In this document: one piece after another, positions 1 to 11,284 of the stretch
Layout: every line of letters starts with the position of its first letter
Position numbering within the stretch: the stretch's first letter is position 1
Source of the DNA: Diplonema papillatum
Taxonomy: Eukaryota; Euglenozoa; Diplonemea; Diplonemida; Diplonemidae
Assembly: GCA_030068145.1 (NCBI GenBank)
Contig: JAPJBO010000017.1
Location: forward strand, 585,915 to 649,914
DNA: 64,000 bases
Direction of reading: 5' to 3'
Made by a program: the position numbers and the translations under genes
Notes under the pieces: generated by a model
The model's input: the letters and a program-made list of their open reading frames with translations, nothing else
Databases searched by the model: none
Told to the model about the DNA's origin: nothing

Positions 1-1381
1 CGACCAAACCTTACTAACCTAAGCCATTGCCGTTTGATGAAATCGGTGAGTTTCCCCTGTAGCCCACCACTTCAATTCGTGTTTCGTTGTTCCCTTATAT
101 TCCAAATGGGATTGCAAAGGCAACCCCGTGGGATATTAGGGGGCAAAACTTGTGGTGTGGGATCATGCGAACAAGGTTTGTGGCCACCGCGGTTCCGCGG
201 TTCTGGGGGGACCCCTCTTTAATTTCACAAGTAAAAGAATAAAACAAAACGCATTTCTTTCGAGGGGCTCGACGATTCGGTGACATCTTGAGATGTCACC
301 GAACTGTTGGTGTGGAGGGCCATCGTTACCTGATAAAACCCATGCTCTCTGAGTTCAGCCCCGCGCATTTAGCGCTCACAAGGCAACCTGGAATCACTTC
401 GGAGTGCGGGATCGTGCCTAGTGAGCCTATAATGTCTGCCGAGCGCCGGCTCCGTTGCGGGGTTTTGGTGACTTCCGTGCTTTTGGTCCAACGAATCTTG
501 TTCCATGTCCCGTGATTCGCAAGCTCAAACTTAATGCTGTGAATCATGCTCTACTTCCTGTGATTCGTGATGGATTCTTAACCGACACTGTCCTGTCACT
601 CCACGTTCTACACCCCGTGATTCGTGTTCAGTGGGCAACAAATTTGTTCCTTTGTACCCCACACAACAAGTTTTGTTTCCGTATAACCCGATGAGGTTGC
701 CTTACCCAATGCAATCCCAGTGGTACAGAAGGGAATTCCACTTTTGTTTTTGCGAAGAACTAGGAAACGTGAAGGAGAAAGAAAACGAGAAGGGAAAAAG
801 GGGAGGGAGGGAAGGCGGGTGAAGCAAGCAAACAAAAGCGGTTGTACGGGATACCCGGAGTTACCGTGACATCAAGGAGTTGCGAGTCTTTTCGGGGTTA
901 TGGAGATCCTCTTTTTCACGACTGGTCAAGGTGCGGTTTGTGCAACAGGGGTGTGTCTCTACCTGCCCTGCAAAACGTGGGCGGTGTGTGAATCCCGGCA
1001 TTGCGGCATATACAGGGTAGTAGGTAGCAGCGTACAGAGCATACACCTTGTCGCCACTTCCCGGGGAAGGCTGAGGCTCCCATGTCAGCAATGCTGAAGT
1101 CGTTGATGAAGACGTGCTGACGGCCTGCCTCTTTTCGGTGCCGGTGCGTCGACGTCTCTCACGGCTTTTATCTAGTTCCGGCTGTTTCACTGGGGCTCGC
1201 CGAGCACACAACATAGTCTTCCCTCGTCTGCGCGGTTCCAGTCTAGTAAACCGCGTGTATCCGCTCAGCCCTCAATATGCCTGCAGCAGCTACAAGTCCA
1301 CCACACGTACATACGCACACTTACACAGCTAGAGTCTAGCCCCAGCATGGCGTCAATGGATGTGCCAGAGGCGCATCAACC
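1..1381. other. Gene-free repeat-derived DNA
   Basis: I see no gene here. Bases 110-165 and 645-715 are diverged inverted copies of one another, both containing a GGGATTGC/GCAATCCC end and a CAAGTTTTG core. A short motif near CCTGTGATTCGTG recurs at about 508, 537, 559 and 613. Short reading frames are present on both strands but carry no recognisable motif. Confidence 0.5.
276..303. repeat. Perfect 13-bp-arm hairpin
   Basis: TTCGGTGACATCT and its exact reverse complement are separated by two bases (TG). No TTTT terminator or flanking gene suggests a transcript end, so this is recorded as a structural palindrome only. Confidence 0.85.
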
Positions 1382-1545
1382 CAAAAGCGGGTGTACCCAA
1401 AACGCGTGTAAATGTACACCCGAAAAGCGGGTGGATGACCAAAACGCGTGTAAATGCCCGCCCGAAAAGCGGGTGTGCTACAAAGCGCGTGTAAATGTCC
1501 ACCCGAAAAGTGGGTGTACGACTAAAACGCGTGCACAAGTGCATC
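1382..1545. repeat. Tandem array of about 42-bp hairpin modules
   Basis: Four units run head to tail, each with an AAAACGCGTGTAAATG-like spacer followed by CACCCGAAAAGCGGGTG, a stem of seven bases with an AAAAG loop. The same module recurs at 19310-19470 and 21185-21235, where it sits between long inverted repeats. No such ends are visible here. Confidence 0.8.
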
Positions 1546-2947
1546 TGACTCCGCTGTGTACCTCAATTGTGGCATACGTGGCCTAACTGACCAGTGGTGG
1601 GTGCCATGGGAGAACCGTCGACGTCGATGTAGCTTCGCTCGCATACCCGATGTCAAATCAATACAACCTCAATCGAGATCGTTCATTTGCCCGTTGTTTC
1701 ATTGAGAGTAGGGCAAATCCTGCAGGGAATAGTTGGCTAGACCTCTTGAGTTTGTGCCGCTCACGATTGCGGGAGTCGGTAAACCTAGCGTACCCTAAAG
1801 CTAGACCCGACCTTCCCCCTCCACCCCTTTCGAAATGTGTGAGAAAACTGATACCGCCCGAACCATCTGCTCATCATCATTTGCCGATTTGCCACCTGAA
1901 ACCACGTCCAGGATCGGTATACAGGGTAGTGCGGTCAACGAACATTCTGTCATGAGCTGCTACTCGACTATTCCCCCGCTCCCTGCCATTTTTCGGCTGC
2001 AAAAAAGTCGAAAGGGGTGGAGAGCTGCTACAAGTTGGAGAGATATGCCGTCCGAGCCCCCCACGCTCTTCCAGTCTGCCGTGCCGCTGACGATGGTCCC
2101 ACCGCAGGATATGGGGTGACCCTAGTCGCCCTCTGGGGTCTTCGTGCGTCATGAGGTCAGTGTGTGAAGGAAAGAAACGAGAATTCTTCTTGGACCGAAC
2201 AACGCCGCCCCCAACAGCAACAACAACAACAACAACAACAAAAAGAAAATGCACTGCAGTCTACAGGATGATCTTTTGTCCGACAACTTTCCCCGACGAT
2301 TTTGACCAGTCCACCTGTTAAAGAATCCACCCGTCCACTGTGCTGCGCAGGAAGGGTAGAAGGCAAGCGGGGAAGCATGCACAGTGCGGAACGGCGCACT
2401 ACCCCGACGGCAAATCGTCTCAATCTCTAACACAGTTGAGAGTGGTGTTGAAAGTGGCAATGGTTCGAGAAGTAAGCTCGGAAACCCCCCAACAACACAG
2501 TGCCGCGACAATTGGATGGTTGGTGTTCGAAGGTTAACCTGGAGGCGCAAGAACACCGGCTTCTTGAAACCCTGAAACAGTCTTGAACGAACCCCGAAAA
2601 GCATCTACAACCGACAGTCGGGACTTACTCTTTCGCGCAACCATTCGGTTGGCCAATGCGACCGGCTACCCGGAAAGGGGGCTCCGGCTAGATCCAACTA
2701 CACCGACCCCAGAGTCTTGCCCCGCGCCGTGGTAAAGCGGCCGAACTTCGTACACTTTGGAGTCCAGCCTGGGAATAACAAGGGATCGATTTCTCTCGAC
2801 CTGGTCTCTTAACCCGAGAAGGAATATTCAAAACGAAGTTCTTAGCGGCGCTTTTTTGAGTTTTGTCGAAGGCCTCATTGCGCGGGATCAATAGGACTGC
2901 CGGGATCGTACGTACTCCTACGTCAGAGGTGAATTTCTTTTGTAAAA
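1546..2947. other. Gene-free stretch with one shared repeat
   Basis: No gene is recognised. Bases 1840-1955 match 63073-63180 (shared GCCACCTGAAACCACGTCC segment and GGGTAGTGCGGTCAA), so part of it is a dispersed repeat. A CAA microsatellite lies inside. Confidence 0.5.
2212..2243 (+). repeat. (CAA)n microsatellite
   Basis: About ten CAA units in a row with a single CAG interruption near the start. Confidence 0.9.
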
Positions 2948-3075
2948 GCACCTGCTTTGTAGGAAATGCTTGAGGAGACTGCCAGTTGCGATAGATCAAA
3001 GGAGGTAAATGTGCTGTAGCCCGCACGAAACACAGGTAAATCTGGGTTTAGTGGCGGGCGTAAGCGTTCAACAAA
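2948..3075. repeat. Dispersed repeat, GCTTTGTAGGAAAT family
   Basis: The segment around ACCTGCTTTGTAGGAAAT with TGCCAGTTGCGA recurs at 7100-7160 and 14873-14945. The adjoining part (CGAAACACAGGTAA, GGCGGGCGTA, GCGTTCAAC) recurs at 16635-16715. The combination differs between sites, which suggests a modular short element or nested fragments. Confidence 0.65.
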
Positions 3076-3431
3076 AAAGACCCACTTTGTAGTTGTATTG
3101 TTTTCTGCCCCTCTAGCCTCCTTCGAAATGAACACAAGGCAGTCCCTCGAGTATTTTTTTAGATCGTAGGAAGACGAACTGGCTCGTCTCGCTCTTTCAC
3201 TTCGCCCCTTTTTTTCTCTCCGTTCTTTTTCTTTTCATCGGCCTGCACCAAAGCGGTGTTCGCACCGAAACCGGACCGAAAGTCCCATCCAAAGAACCCA
3301 CCATTGGATAATAACGAAAGCGTGCACTAAATATATACACCTCGTAACCATATAGCCATTTCTTGCTCTAAGAGAACCCATCACCAAATCAGGTGAAAAG
3401 CCGCTAGTGCGCACAAACAAACAGAAGCGCC

Positions 3432-3530
3432 ATACTAATTTTTTTGTCGTATAAGAATCTTAGCAGATTAATATATCCGACGAATACCTAACACTCGTAC
3501 AAGGTTAAATAACCCCGTCACTATCCCGAA
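3432..3530. repeat. Dispersed repeat, copy 1 of a pair
   Basis: Matches 4755-4866: both contain GTCGTATAAGA, AGATTAATA, CCGACGA and CAAGGTTA in the same order with small indels. Non-coding. Confidence 0.65.
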
Positions 3531-3532
3531 AA

Positions 3533-3660
3533 CAAGCGCCAGCTTAAAGGAAATGCTCGACGATGCTGCCAGACAAAGAACAGAGGGGATCCCAAGTGCT
3601 GTAACTACCGAACCACGTGTTGAGCGGACGTGAGGTCATGCGGGTCTACCCCTACACGAC
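3533..3660 (+). repeat. Dispersed repeat, GCGCCAGCTT family, short copy
   Basis: AAGCGCCAGCTT through CTACCGAACCACGTGTTG to GGTCATGCGGGTCTACCC is shared with 10338-10470 and 22338-22465. This copy lacks the following 170 bp that the other two share. Confidence 0.75.
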
Positions 3661-3661
3661 A

Positions 3662-3780
3662 AGCCTTGATGCTTTAGTTCGGAAAATCGGTAGCCACTTG
3701 ACCCGAAGGCCCGTGGCTCTGCAGCACCGCCGAACACGTGAAGATTGGCTCCCGTGTAGCGGGCTTTCCCTGGTACCTAC
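3662..3780 (+). repeat. 118-bp duplicated segment, copy 1
   Basis: Nearly identical to 4351-4470 (GATGCTTTAGTT, CGGTAGCCACTTGACCC, CACGTGAAG, GGGCTTTCCCTGGTACC). A weaker relative lies at 10770-10845. No coding signal. Confidence 0.8.
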
Positions 3781-4350
3781 CCGGACAAAAAGGAAAAAAA
3801 AAATAGGATTAGCTTCTATATCCACATTTGGACTGCCAGTCCAAATTGGATAAGTCGGCCGGGAAAAAGAAGAAAAATACCGTATCCACGGGTGCTCGCT
3901 GGAAGAGAAAAGAAAACGGAGAAGAAGTAAAACTTGACAGAGAATCCAACTAGGCGAGCGTGCTTTTTATTAGTGGGGCGACCGGATACTCCTCGGAGAG
4001 ATGGTCCCTGCACTCTAACTCGTCTCTCTCTCTTTATTTTCCGCAGGTGGGTGTGAATGGGGAGGACGCCTGGAGGCTGTTGTCAGCGTTTTCCCCATCA
4101 GTTCACCTGCACAAGTCTTCCAGCGAGGAGCCACACTTCGTGTGTCAATATTCCCAAAAGTACTTTAGTACTGACAAAAACTTTCACTCTAAAAAGAAAA
4201 ACGCCGCTCCTGGTCCAGGAACGTGACGGTCAAGCACAGCTTGCAAAGCTTGAGTCGGAGGCAGCACAGTGCCACCGTCCCGTCCACTCTGCCCTGCGGT
4301 TCACCGTCTCGACGAGCTTGTGTTCAGCGCGAGCGCCAAGCCCCAAGGTG

Positions 4351-4470
4351 CGCCAAGCCTTGATGCTTTAGTTTGGGAAATCGGTAGCCACTTGACCCGT
4401 AGGCCCGTGGCTCTGCAGTACCGCCGAACACGTGAAGCTTGGCTCCCGTGTAGCGGGCTTTCCCTGGTAC
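4351..4470 (+). repeat. 118-bp duplicated segment, copy 2
   Basis: Second copy of 3662-3780, about 690 bp downstream and in the same orientation, differing at only a few bases. It points to a fairly recent local duplication or two young insertions. Confidence 0.8.
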
Positions 4471-4754
4471 CTACTCTACCGGGAAAAAGAAGAAACTAAG
4501 GCACAGCACCATCACCCAGGCCCCCGTGAGGTGGCCAATGTGCAATCCGAGGCTCTCAGGGCAGAGCATTGTCGTGAAGATACGTCGCGTGACGTGTTGG
4601 GGCCATTCCTGAGTGAGGACGCCAAAAGCCGTCAGCGGTCCAAATTTGGAAAATGTGCCGGAGACCAAGCTAAGGCACTGAAAGAAAATGAAGAAGAAAA
4701 ATGCGAACGATTCTAATCGTTTGCCCCCGACCATCGCAACAACAGAAATTCACA

Positions 4755-4866
4755 ACATATTTTTTTCAGTCGTATAAGATCGAAGATCTTAGAAGATTAA
4801 TACTATTCCGACGAGAACTAACACTTGTACAAAGGTTATTTCCCCGTCGCTCTCGAGAAGAACACC
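4755..4866. repeat. Dispersed repeat, copy 2 of a pair
   Basis: Partner of 3432-3530. The order of this repeat and the 118-bp segment is reversed relative to the first pair, so this is not one simple tandem duplication. Confidence 0.6.
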
Positions 4867-5254
4867 GGAATTTTACCCCTCGCTTGCCCACCCACCCTTG
4901 CCCATTTTTATCTTCTAGTCCAGTGTCCTGAGGCGTCACGAAGAAGTTCGTGGCATACATTGAGCAACTACTCTTTTCACGCAGGGGCCCCCCAGAGCCC
5001 CACTGCACGGCTGAAAGAAGACGAAACAGTTTGGAACACAGGGACCCGGCGACAGTCCGCTGGCCAAACTAAACAAACGAACCCGAACTCAGTAACCATG
5101 TCAAATCGCTCGTTAAAAAGCTGATATTCGGGGCAAAGGACCCATCGGACCATTCTAGTAGGTTAGCACCGAAGCTTCCCTCTGATCCGAACCAAAGCCA
5201 GTGCAGCAAAGGAGCTGACAAACCAGACTCACACCGCAGTCCTGTCTCCTGTCT

Positions 5255-5455
5255 GCTGACACTCAGGTTCCGCGCTGATGATGATCCGCCTTATGTGTCC
5301 GTGGCTTAAAGGACCGAAACACGGCGCAGACGGGACCAGTGCGGTGTTGAGCACATACCCATGCCAAGCACGTTCTTGCAATCCCCCTTGAAGACTTGAT
5401 GCTAGCATCAATCATGCATGAGGCAGTGTCCTGCCTGAACATTAAACTAGTGAGC
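5255..5455 (+). repeat. SINE-like repeat, GATGCTAGCATCAA family
   Basis: It runs from CCGCGCTGATGATG through GTGCGGTGTTGAGCACATA to CTAGCATCAATCATGCATGA and GTCCTGCCTGAACATTAAACTA. Full or partial copies lie at 10630-10800, 14570-14700, 17799-17875, 18185-18262 and 57094-57220. I see no clear Pol III boxes, so the SINE label is a guess from length and copy number. Confidence 0.65.
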
Positions 5456-6300
5456 AATGAGCGGACGAAGGGGTGTTTTTACATTGTGATGGTCAGAACG
5501 TCGCCAACGCATGCCTTCTACTTCCTTCTGCTAAGAGCCGGGTCTCCCCGATGCGAGCTGATTGCCGGATGGATGCGGGCACCGGGTTTGCGGTAGCCGC
5601 AGCCAATCGAGATTTGAGTGATGCTACTCTTACAGTAGAAGCTGCAAAGAAAAAGTGCCAGTCATCTGAAATAATCAGGAGCTGGCGGATGGTGACTGGA
5701 TCTTGTCCTCCTTGCCGCAGGCTGGCAGGCTGAGAGAGAGACTGGAATTGCCGGCGAGCCGCCAGGGCGCATGGCAGGAGCCATTTCCTGCCATGTGCCA
5801 AGTGTAACAGCTGCCACTTCAACTCTGAGAAAAATTGACCCAAGTTTTTTGATCAAAATTGGACCTTTGCACCACCCTCTGGGTGCTTCCAGGTTACGCG
5901 CCATTGGGGGTTTGAAACATGGCGATTAATATCAGAAGCCTGTACCCACGCGGCGTTGACTGTGGCTGGCCTTTGTAAGGGCTGCCTTGATGATCTGTGA
6001 TCGAAGTCACACTAAGCTGAACCTTCTACTACTACTTCTGCTAAGAGACCTCGTCTGTTGATTGGTTGTGGGGGGGCAGGGATTATCCTGCATGGTTAAA
6101 AAAAAAACGTGTGGGAAAGTTGTGGGTGCCTTGCCAGAATTTTACACGTTCATCCACCCCTGCGGGTACCTCAGACGCTGTTTCCCAGCACCTAGAACTA
6201 ACCTTGGCCAATGCGAGTTCCTTGCAGCTCTCGCGTTACAACACGCTAAAAGTCACACGGAGACCCTAAAACCCCGGTATTTCAAGCAAACTTTAACTCT
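5456..6300. other. Gene-free stretch
   Basis: Open frames on both strands overlap one another and show no motif. I see nothing else that I can support. Confidence 0.4.
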
Positions 6301-6307
6301 AAAAGTA

Positions 6308-6525
6308 CCCGCAAGCAGAAACTCGATAAACATCGAACTTGGACTCTTGAAAAAACAGAAGAAAAAAAGAAAGGGCGTTCCACAATCGAACAACCCCAAG
6401 CAGCACTCGTTGCAACACGCTCTTAGAATCACCAGACCCGCAAGCAGGAAACCCGATAAACATCGAACTTTAACTCCAAAAAAAAAAAAAAGAGCGTTTC
6501 CACAATTATTATCCCAAGCAAAAGA
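6308..6525. repeat. Two-copy tandem duplication with A-rich tails
   Basis: CCCGCAAGCAG, CTCGATAAACATCGAACTT and GCGTTCCACAA occur twice about 130 bp apart, each followed by an A-rich tract. The open frame across it (6062-6658) consists of repeat translation and is not taken as a gene. Confidence 0.65.
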
Positions 6526-6643
6526 GAAGGCGACAGCAACGGATGGATTTGAACCCGAGCACGCACGACGCCGAAAGGCAACGCGAACAGAGTTCTTTCA
6601 GAGTTGTCCTAGAATGTATTGCGAGGGACCGCCGACGGTTAGA

Positions 6644-6910
6644 CAGTGCTCCCGCTAACGAAAAAGTGCGAGGAATTCCTCAAAAAAAAAAAAAGAGGCT
6701 CGAAAAAAGAGGGTGAGGAATTCCTCACCTTTTTCCCGTTGGTGGTATCGTGTAGCCAAAGCACTGCATCACGGTCTACTCTCTGCTGGGCATGGTGAGC
6801 TGGCGGGCAGAAGTCTGGGGCTGCCACAGGGGCTGGAGTGCAAAAAAAAAAAAAAGCCCGAAAGCAGGTTCTTGAATTCCTCACCAAAAGTGAGGTTAGC
6901 GGGAGCACTG
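6644..6910. mobile_element. hAT-type MITE with 8-bp target duplication
   Basis: A 267-bp element whose ends are exact inverted repeats starting CAGTGCTCCCGCTAAC. It is flanked on both sides by the identical 8 bp CGGTTAGA (6636-6643 and 6911-6918). A CAG start, 16-bp inverted ends and an 8-bp duplication are typical of hAT-family non-autonomous elements. The inside is non-coding, with three A tracts of 13-14 bases and GAATTCCTC palindromes. Intact ends and a perfect duplication suggest a recent insertion. Confidence 0.88.
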
Positions 6911-6919
6911 CGGTTAGAT

Positions 6920-7160
6920 GGAAAAAAAAAAAAAAGACCCGGACAGTGTTTTGGTGGTTGATCGGAGGTCCCCACTTTAAAGAATGAATGCAAGGGGTTG
7001 CAACAGTGAGGGAAAACGATCAACCGGCACGCGCGAACAAAACGAAGCGCCTGTCTTTTTATTTCCTTCTTTTTTTACAATTCTTTTTACTTTTTGAACG
7101 AGCACCCTGCTTCGCAAGAAATGCTCGAGGAGGCCGCCGGTTGCAAATCGCGATTTTTTT
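6920..7160. repeat. Dispersed repeat shared with 22811-22930
   Basis: GTGTTTTGGTGGTTGATCG, CGATCAACCGGCA and ACGAAGCGCCTGTCTTTTT are shared. The first two form an inverted pair within each copy. A copy of the GCTT-GGAAAT repeat follows at 7100. Confidence 0.65.
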
Positions 7161-9595
7161 GAAGTTGTGTCGATTATCCCTCCTTCGAAATAAGTATAGC
7201 CGGCGCTGCCCAAGTATTATCCTCCACCGGTTTGTTCTGAACAATATTGACTACCGTACCCGATCGGCCTTACGGAGACCATCCGTCATCAGGTACCTTG
7301 TTCTCTCGAACCGGAGGCAGTGCGATTTCAAAATACCACTTACCGTTGGGTTGCAAGCTGTATCCCTCTCCCACACGTGGATGGGCCCACCCAGGGATCA
7401 TCCTGCATGGTTAAAAATTTATTTCACCGCAAGACACCAAACTGATCGTCCTTCGGGATCGACGGTAACACAAAAAGATTCTCAAAACAGGCCGGTTAAA
7501 AAAGGTTTTTTCACCACATGATTTCTGTAAAAAACTTTTTGGCGCTTGCAAGGCCAAGTGCCACGGATGCTAGAGGACCTGCAAGACCCACAGGTGGGGT
7601 CTACAACAAAGTGGCGAAGCAGCAACACTCCCACGAAGGTCGCATACCAGGATTACAGGTCATCAAAAACCCCCTCGCTCAACGTGGAAAAAAATCTTTC
7701 CGGCCATGCTACAGACTTTTTAACCATGATTTTCCCCGAATTTCGGGGTTAGAATAATCCCTGGCCCGCCCGTCAAAATGTGGCCCGTTTCCAACGGAGG
7801 GACGCTGCAGCAGCCCTCGGGGTAGTCAAGGGGCAGACTTTTGGGCCCACACCTCTGCAGACACAAAACTGTACGTCCCACGGGATCGTTGAAACCACAA
7901 AACAACGTGTGAAAGTAAGTAGAAAAGCTAAAGCTCTGCTTAAGCTGCACAAGTCAATCGGAGGCTTCAACCGAGCCGCTTAGCGCAAGAAACAGTCCAA
8001 AAAGCAACCCATGTTGCGGAAGAACGCTAGCGCCCGGAATCCTCGGAGTCCGGCCCAACTCTTCAATCAGGCCTCACCCTGCGTCGCATGTCAACAGAGA
8101 ACTCAACAAACCTTAACTCTAAAAAGTCTCAACCCCCCGCCATACCCAAGCCTCTACGGTCAACCGGAGACTTTAAAATACCGACCTTCTAATCCACAAA
8201 TAACGCTAAAAAAACAAACAGTCCCGGATATGGCTAGCCATAACCCATCACGAAAGCATGCACTAAATATACAATCCGTAGTCATAAAGCCCTTTCTTGC
8301 TCTATGAGAACCCATTCATGAACGGTCACACGGAGACCCTAAAACCCCGGAATTTCAAGCGAACTTTAACTCTAAAACTGTCTTAGTATCGTCCCTGTGA
8401 ACAACTCCCCCGGAGTGTTTCAAACGAACGTTTTTCACTCTATCCAGGGATTTTGTTACGAGGGATTTCCCGGGTGAAGAAAAACAGCGAAATTCGCTGG
8501 AACCGACTTATTCAGTGTCGCCGTAGAGCTTTTTGACTTAATCCCTGTGCACTATCGCAAGATTCCCAGCAAAAAAGCTGAAAAAAACAAACCCCCCCCC
8601 CCCGTCCAAACTACAATGGAGCTCCTCGGTAACGATGTGTCCCGTCCGGCGGCGAGGGAAAGTATACGATGGACTTCAGCCTCGGAAGGCTGCACGACCC
8701 ACTTGCTAGCAAGTGAAGTCACATCTTTTTGTTGATGGCATGTGCCAGCGCGTGTGATCAAATAGGGGTTTAGCTCTATTTACGTGTATTCTGATGTTAT
8801 GAGCTTTCACGTGTTAAAAATGCGTCTTTTTGCTCGATGCTATTTGCGGCAACGTATCTCGCAACACCGGGGAAAGAAGTACCTCCCGTACGCTAAGCTC
8901 TCCATCAGCTTTTCTTGAGCCGACGCAGTCCATCGTCTACTTCTCGCCTGCAGTTCCCGATACCTTCTTCCGCAAAGCCCTATTCCAGGGCGCACTGTCA
9001 CCACCTGGCACGTGACATGCTCCCTGATTGAACGGCTGACTACCCGGTAGACCACGCGTTGTCAGGCGCCGGATTACTCCTTCAATTCCTCCCTTGACGA
9101 GAGAAACAAAGGCACCCAACCCTTTACAGTTACATTCACACCCTTTCTTTTCCTTCCGCTCATTTTTTTTTTAGGTGAAAAAGTTAAGCAACAACTACGC
9201 ATTTTTCGAAGAAGACTTGATGCTACAACGACATGCATAAGAGGCAGTACGTTTGTTACTTCTACAACGTCTGAGGGATGCAAATCCACGACGGGGAGCC
9301 ACACGTCGTTTTATGTCTCTTCATCAGCAAGACGTACAATTGCAGAGGAACCCCTATTCCCAACGGATGTAGACTTGATGTCGGCCGCGAGGATCTAGCC
9401 AAAGTAAGAAGAGTCGCTCCAAAAAGAAGTTGGCAAAAATAAACGAAAAGGCAGCAAAACAGACTGCTCGAAAGACTGACGCACCTGCCCCCAAATACAA
9501 ACTAAATCATGCGATTCTTATTTTCAGTCTACTGGTGGCAGACTACGAAATAACCCATTTGACGACTTTAGTATCCCGCTTTTTCAAGTGCACGC
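7161..9595. other. Gene-free stretch with 55-bp dispersed repeats
   Basis: No gene recognised. Copies of a 55-bp repeat (CGGAGACCCTAAAACCCC, then CAAGCGAACTT and ACTCTAAAA) lie at about 8160-8215 and 8318-8375; others are at 6252-6305, 13505-13560 and 19555-19612. A further repeat at 8250-8320 (TGCACTAAATATA, TTTCTTGCTCTA, GAGAACCCAT) matches 3315-3380. Confidence 0.5.
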
Positions 9596-10036
9596 TCACT
9601 CCATCAGGAAAAGGTAGAACCAAAAGCCGGTCGTTAGCCAACTTCGATGTGTTGATGCTCGGACGTACGGCTTCGACAAATTTCGGGAACAATGGGTGCT
9701 CCACAACAGAGAATGGGATGTTAACCCAAAGAAAAATTCAGCAATCGCTTTGTTGACAGTTTCGTAGTCGGCTTCGTTCATTCGATCGACAACCTCCACT
9801 GTTGTCTGAATTCCTTCTGTGGCAACACGCTTGCGCTTCTGGTGTCGTGTCTCATTGTCTGACAGTTCCGAAATGCACCTCTCTTGTATAGCCTTGGCAA
9901 TCCTGTCGCAAGCCCTTAGATGTTCCTTGAGACGTGTCCCGCGATGTGCACTAATTGTCTTGTCGCACGCTTTGCGTTTCCACTTACCGTTCCCGGACTT
10001 GGCTTGCCAGAACCGAAAGGGGAAGTGCACACACAC
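9596..10036 (-). pseudogene. hAT transposase N-terminal fragment
   Basis: The minus-strand frame has a BED-type zinc-finger layout near its start (FWQAKSGNGKWKRKACDK, then HRGTRLKEHLRAC), followed by the spacer and the helical segment VDRMNEADYETVNKAIAEFF that opens the catalytic part of hAT transposases (usually NKAIA-FF-G). It stops after KPYVRAS, where the family normally continues for 400 or more residues with the DDE core. No downstream remainder was found, so this is a truncated relic. It is unlike the open hAT gene at 59045-61765 in this region, so it belongs to another subfamily. Confidence 0.7.
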
Positions 10037-10337
10037 CCAATAGCAGACGAATGGGCAGCGAGCAGACTACAAAGATCCTCGCCGACCCACGCAATTCATA
10101 CGAGGTGAAACGGTGTGGGAGGCACCATAATCCGGGGACAGGGTTCCAGTCACGGCCCACCGGCCTGGGGTTCGGCCGGGAAAACAAAAACAAAAGTATG
10201 TCCCTCAGAAGGAAATTCCTGTACAAACAAGGTCGCGAGACACCAAACTAGCTCGTCCCTTGGGATCGACTCCACGGAACAGAGGCCTCGCTTGTGGAGA
10301 CTTGGACTCCCTTCCTTTTTCTCTCTCATTTTTTTTA

Positions 10338-10640
10338 CATAAGCGCCAGCTTGAAAGGAAATGCTCGACGATGCTGCCCGACAAAGAACAGAAGGGAACC
10401 CAAGTGCTGTAACTACCGAACCACGTGTTGAACGGACGTGAGGTCATGCGGGTCTACCCCGACACGACAAATCACACAAACACAACAGGTCAAAGTCCTG
10501 AGTGAGAAAGCAACACACGGTGGTGTAAGCGAAGAACAAATCAGATTGTGTTTGTATTGTATTTGCCCCTTACCTCTATATTTCCTCCCTTCCATTCGGA
10601 GTCGAAGCAACGTCGAGTATTTCGTAGAAGACCTGATGCT
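10338..10640 (+). repeat. 300-bp dispersed repeat, GCGCCAGCTT family
   Basis: Matches 22338-22618 along its length, including CGAACCACGTGTTGAACGG, CACGGTGGTGTAAGCGAAG and CAGATTGTGTTTGTATTG. The first 130 bp also occur at 3533-3660. The GATGCTAGCATCAA-type repeat follows directly at 10640. Non-coding. Confidence 0.8.
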
Positions 10641-10924
10641 GGCATCAAACATACACGAGAGGCAGGATTCTGCCCAAATAACTACACCAAGGCTTTCTTC
10701 CCCGGTTGGTACGAGCCGTGTTCGTGGCTGAAAGGGTCGAAACACGGTGAAAATAGGACACGGGGTTGAGCCTATATCCATTGCAAGCACGCTGGCTCTG
10801 CAGTCTCGCCGCTTGACTCCCGTGTTGCCCCGGTACGTGCCACCCAACCAGAGCCAAGAGTTTCTGAGTGCGGGACACGAGTCACGCGCCACGGATTTCT
10901 TTTATTTCTCCGTTTTATTATCGG

Positions 10925-11010
10925 GGTCAACTCCACACCTTTGGCGCGTGAGCTGGTCTGGACCGCTCATCTGCGATGGGATGAATCGGGCGTTACGCGC
11001 GCTCCGATAT
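10925..11010 (+). repeat. 80-bp repeat, inverted copy at 20254-20335
   Basis: GGGGTCAACTCCACACCTT, GAGCTGGTCTGGACC and ATCTGCGATGGGATGAAT occur in reverse complement 3' of the decarboxylase gene. The function is unknown; it looks like a dispersed element fragment. Confidence 0.7.
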
Positions 11011-11099
11011 TGAGTAGTCCAGGGACGACAGAGTTTTGAATTCCCCATCGTATCCAGTCACTCGCTCTCGTCCGGGCTCTCTTCCGTCCAGAGAAACAA

Positions 11100-11240
11100 C
11101 GTAGCTTGCCACCACTTCATGTGGTCAGCAGCAAGATTAGCAGCTTTCTGGCTTCACCTTTTTACTCCAACCATACGGCGCGCGGCAAGCAGAGCAGGAG
11201 CGGTGGACGAGAGTGACACAAGCATAGGAGTGAGGATTTT
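11100..11240 (+). repeat. Dispersed repeat shared with 22125-22330
   Basis: CACCACTTCATGTGGTCAGC, CTTTCTGGCTTCACC and GCGCGCGGCAAGCAGAGCAG are shared at high identity. At 22 kb the 300-bp GCGCCAGCTT repeat follows immediately, whereas here it lies upstream, so the two modules are shuffled. Confidence 0.75.
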
Positions 11241-11242
11241 AT

Positions 11243-11284
11243 CACCTGCGTTATTATTCGACAAATCGAATAATAACGCAGGTG
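11243..11284. repeat. Perfect 19-bp-arm hairpin
   Basis: CACCTGCGTTATTATTCGA is followed by a CAAA loop and its exact reverse complement. A further partial arm copy follows (TTATTATTCGACC). It lies directly outside the foldback-like element. Confidence 0.85.

Noticed and set aside
6062-6658. 198-residue plus-strand frame
   Set aside because: It is made of dispersed repeats and a tandem duplication, with Lys runs from A tracts and no domain.
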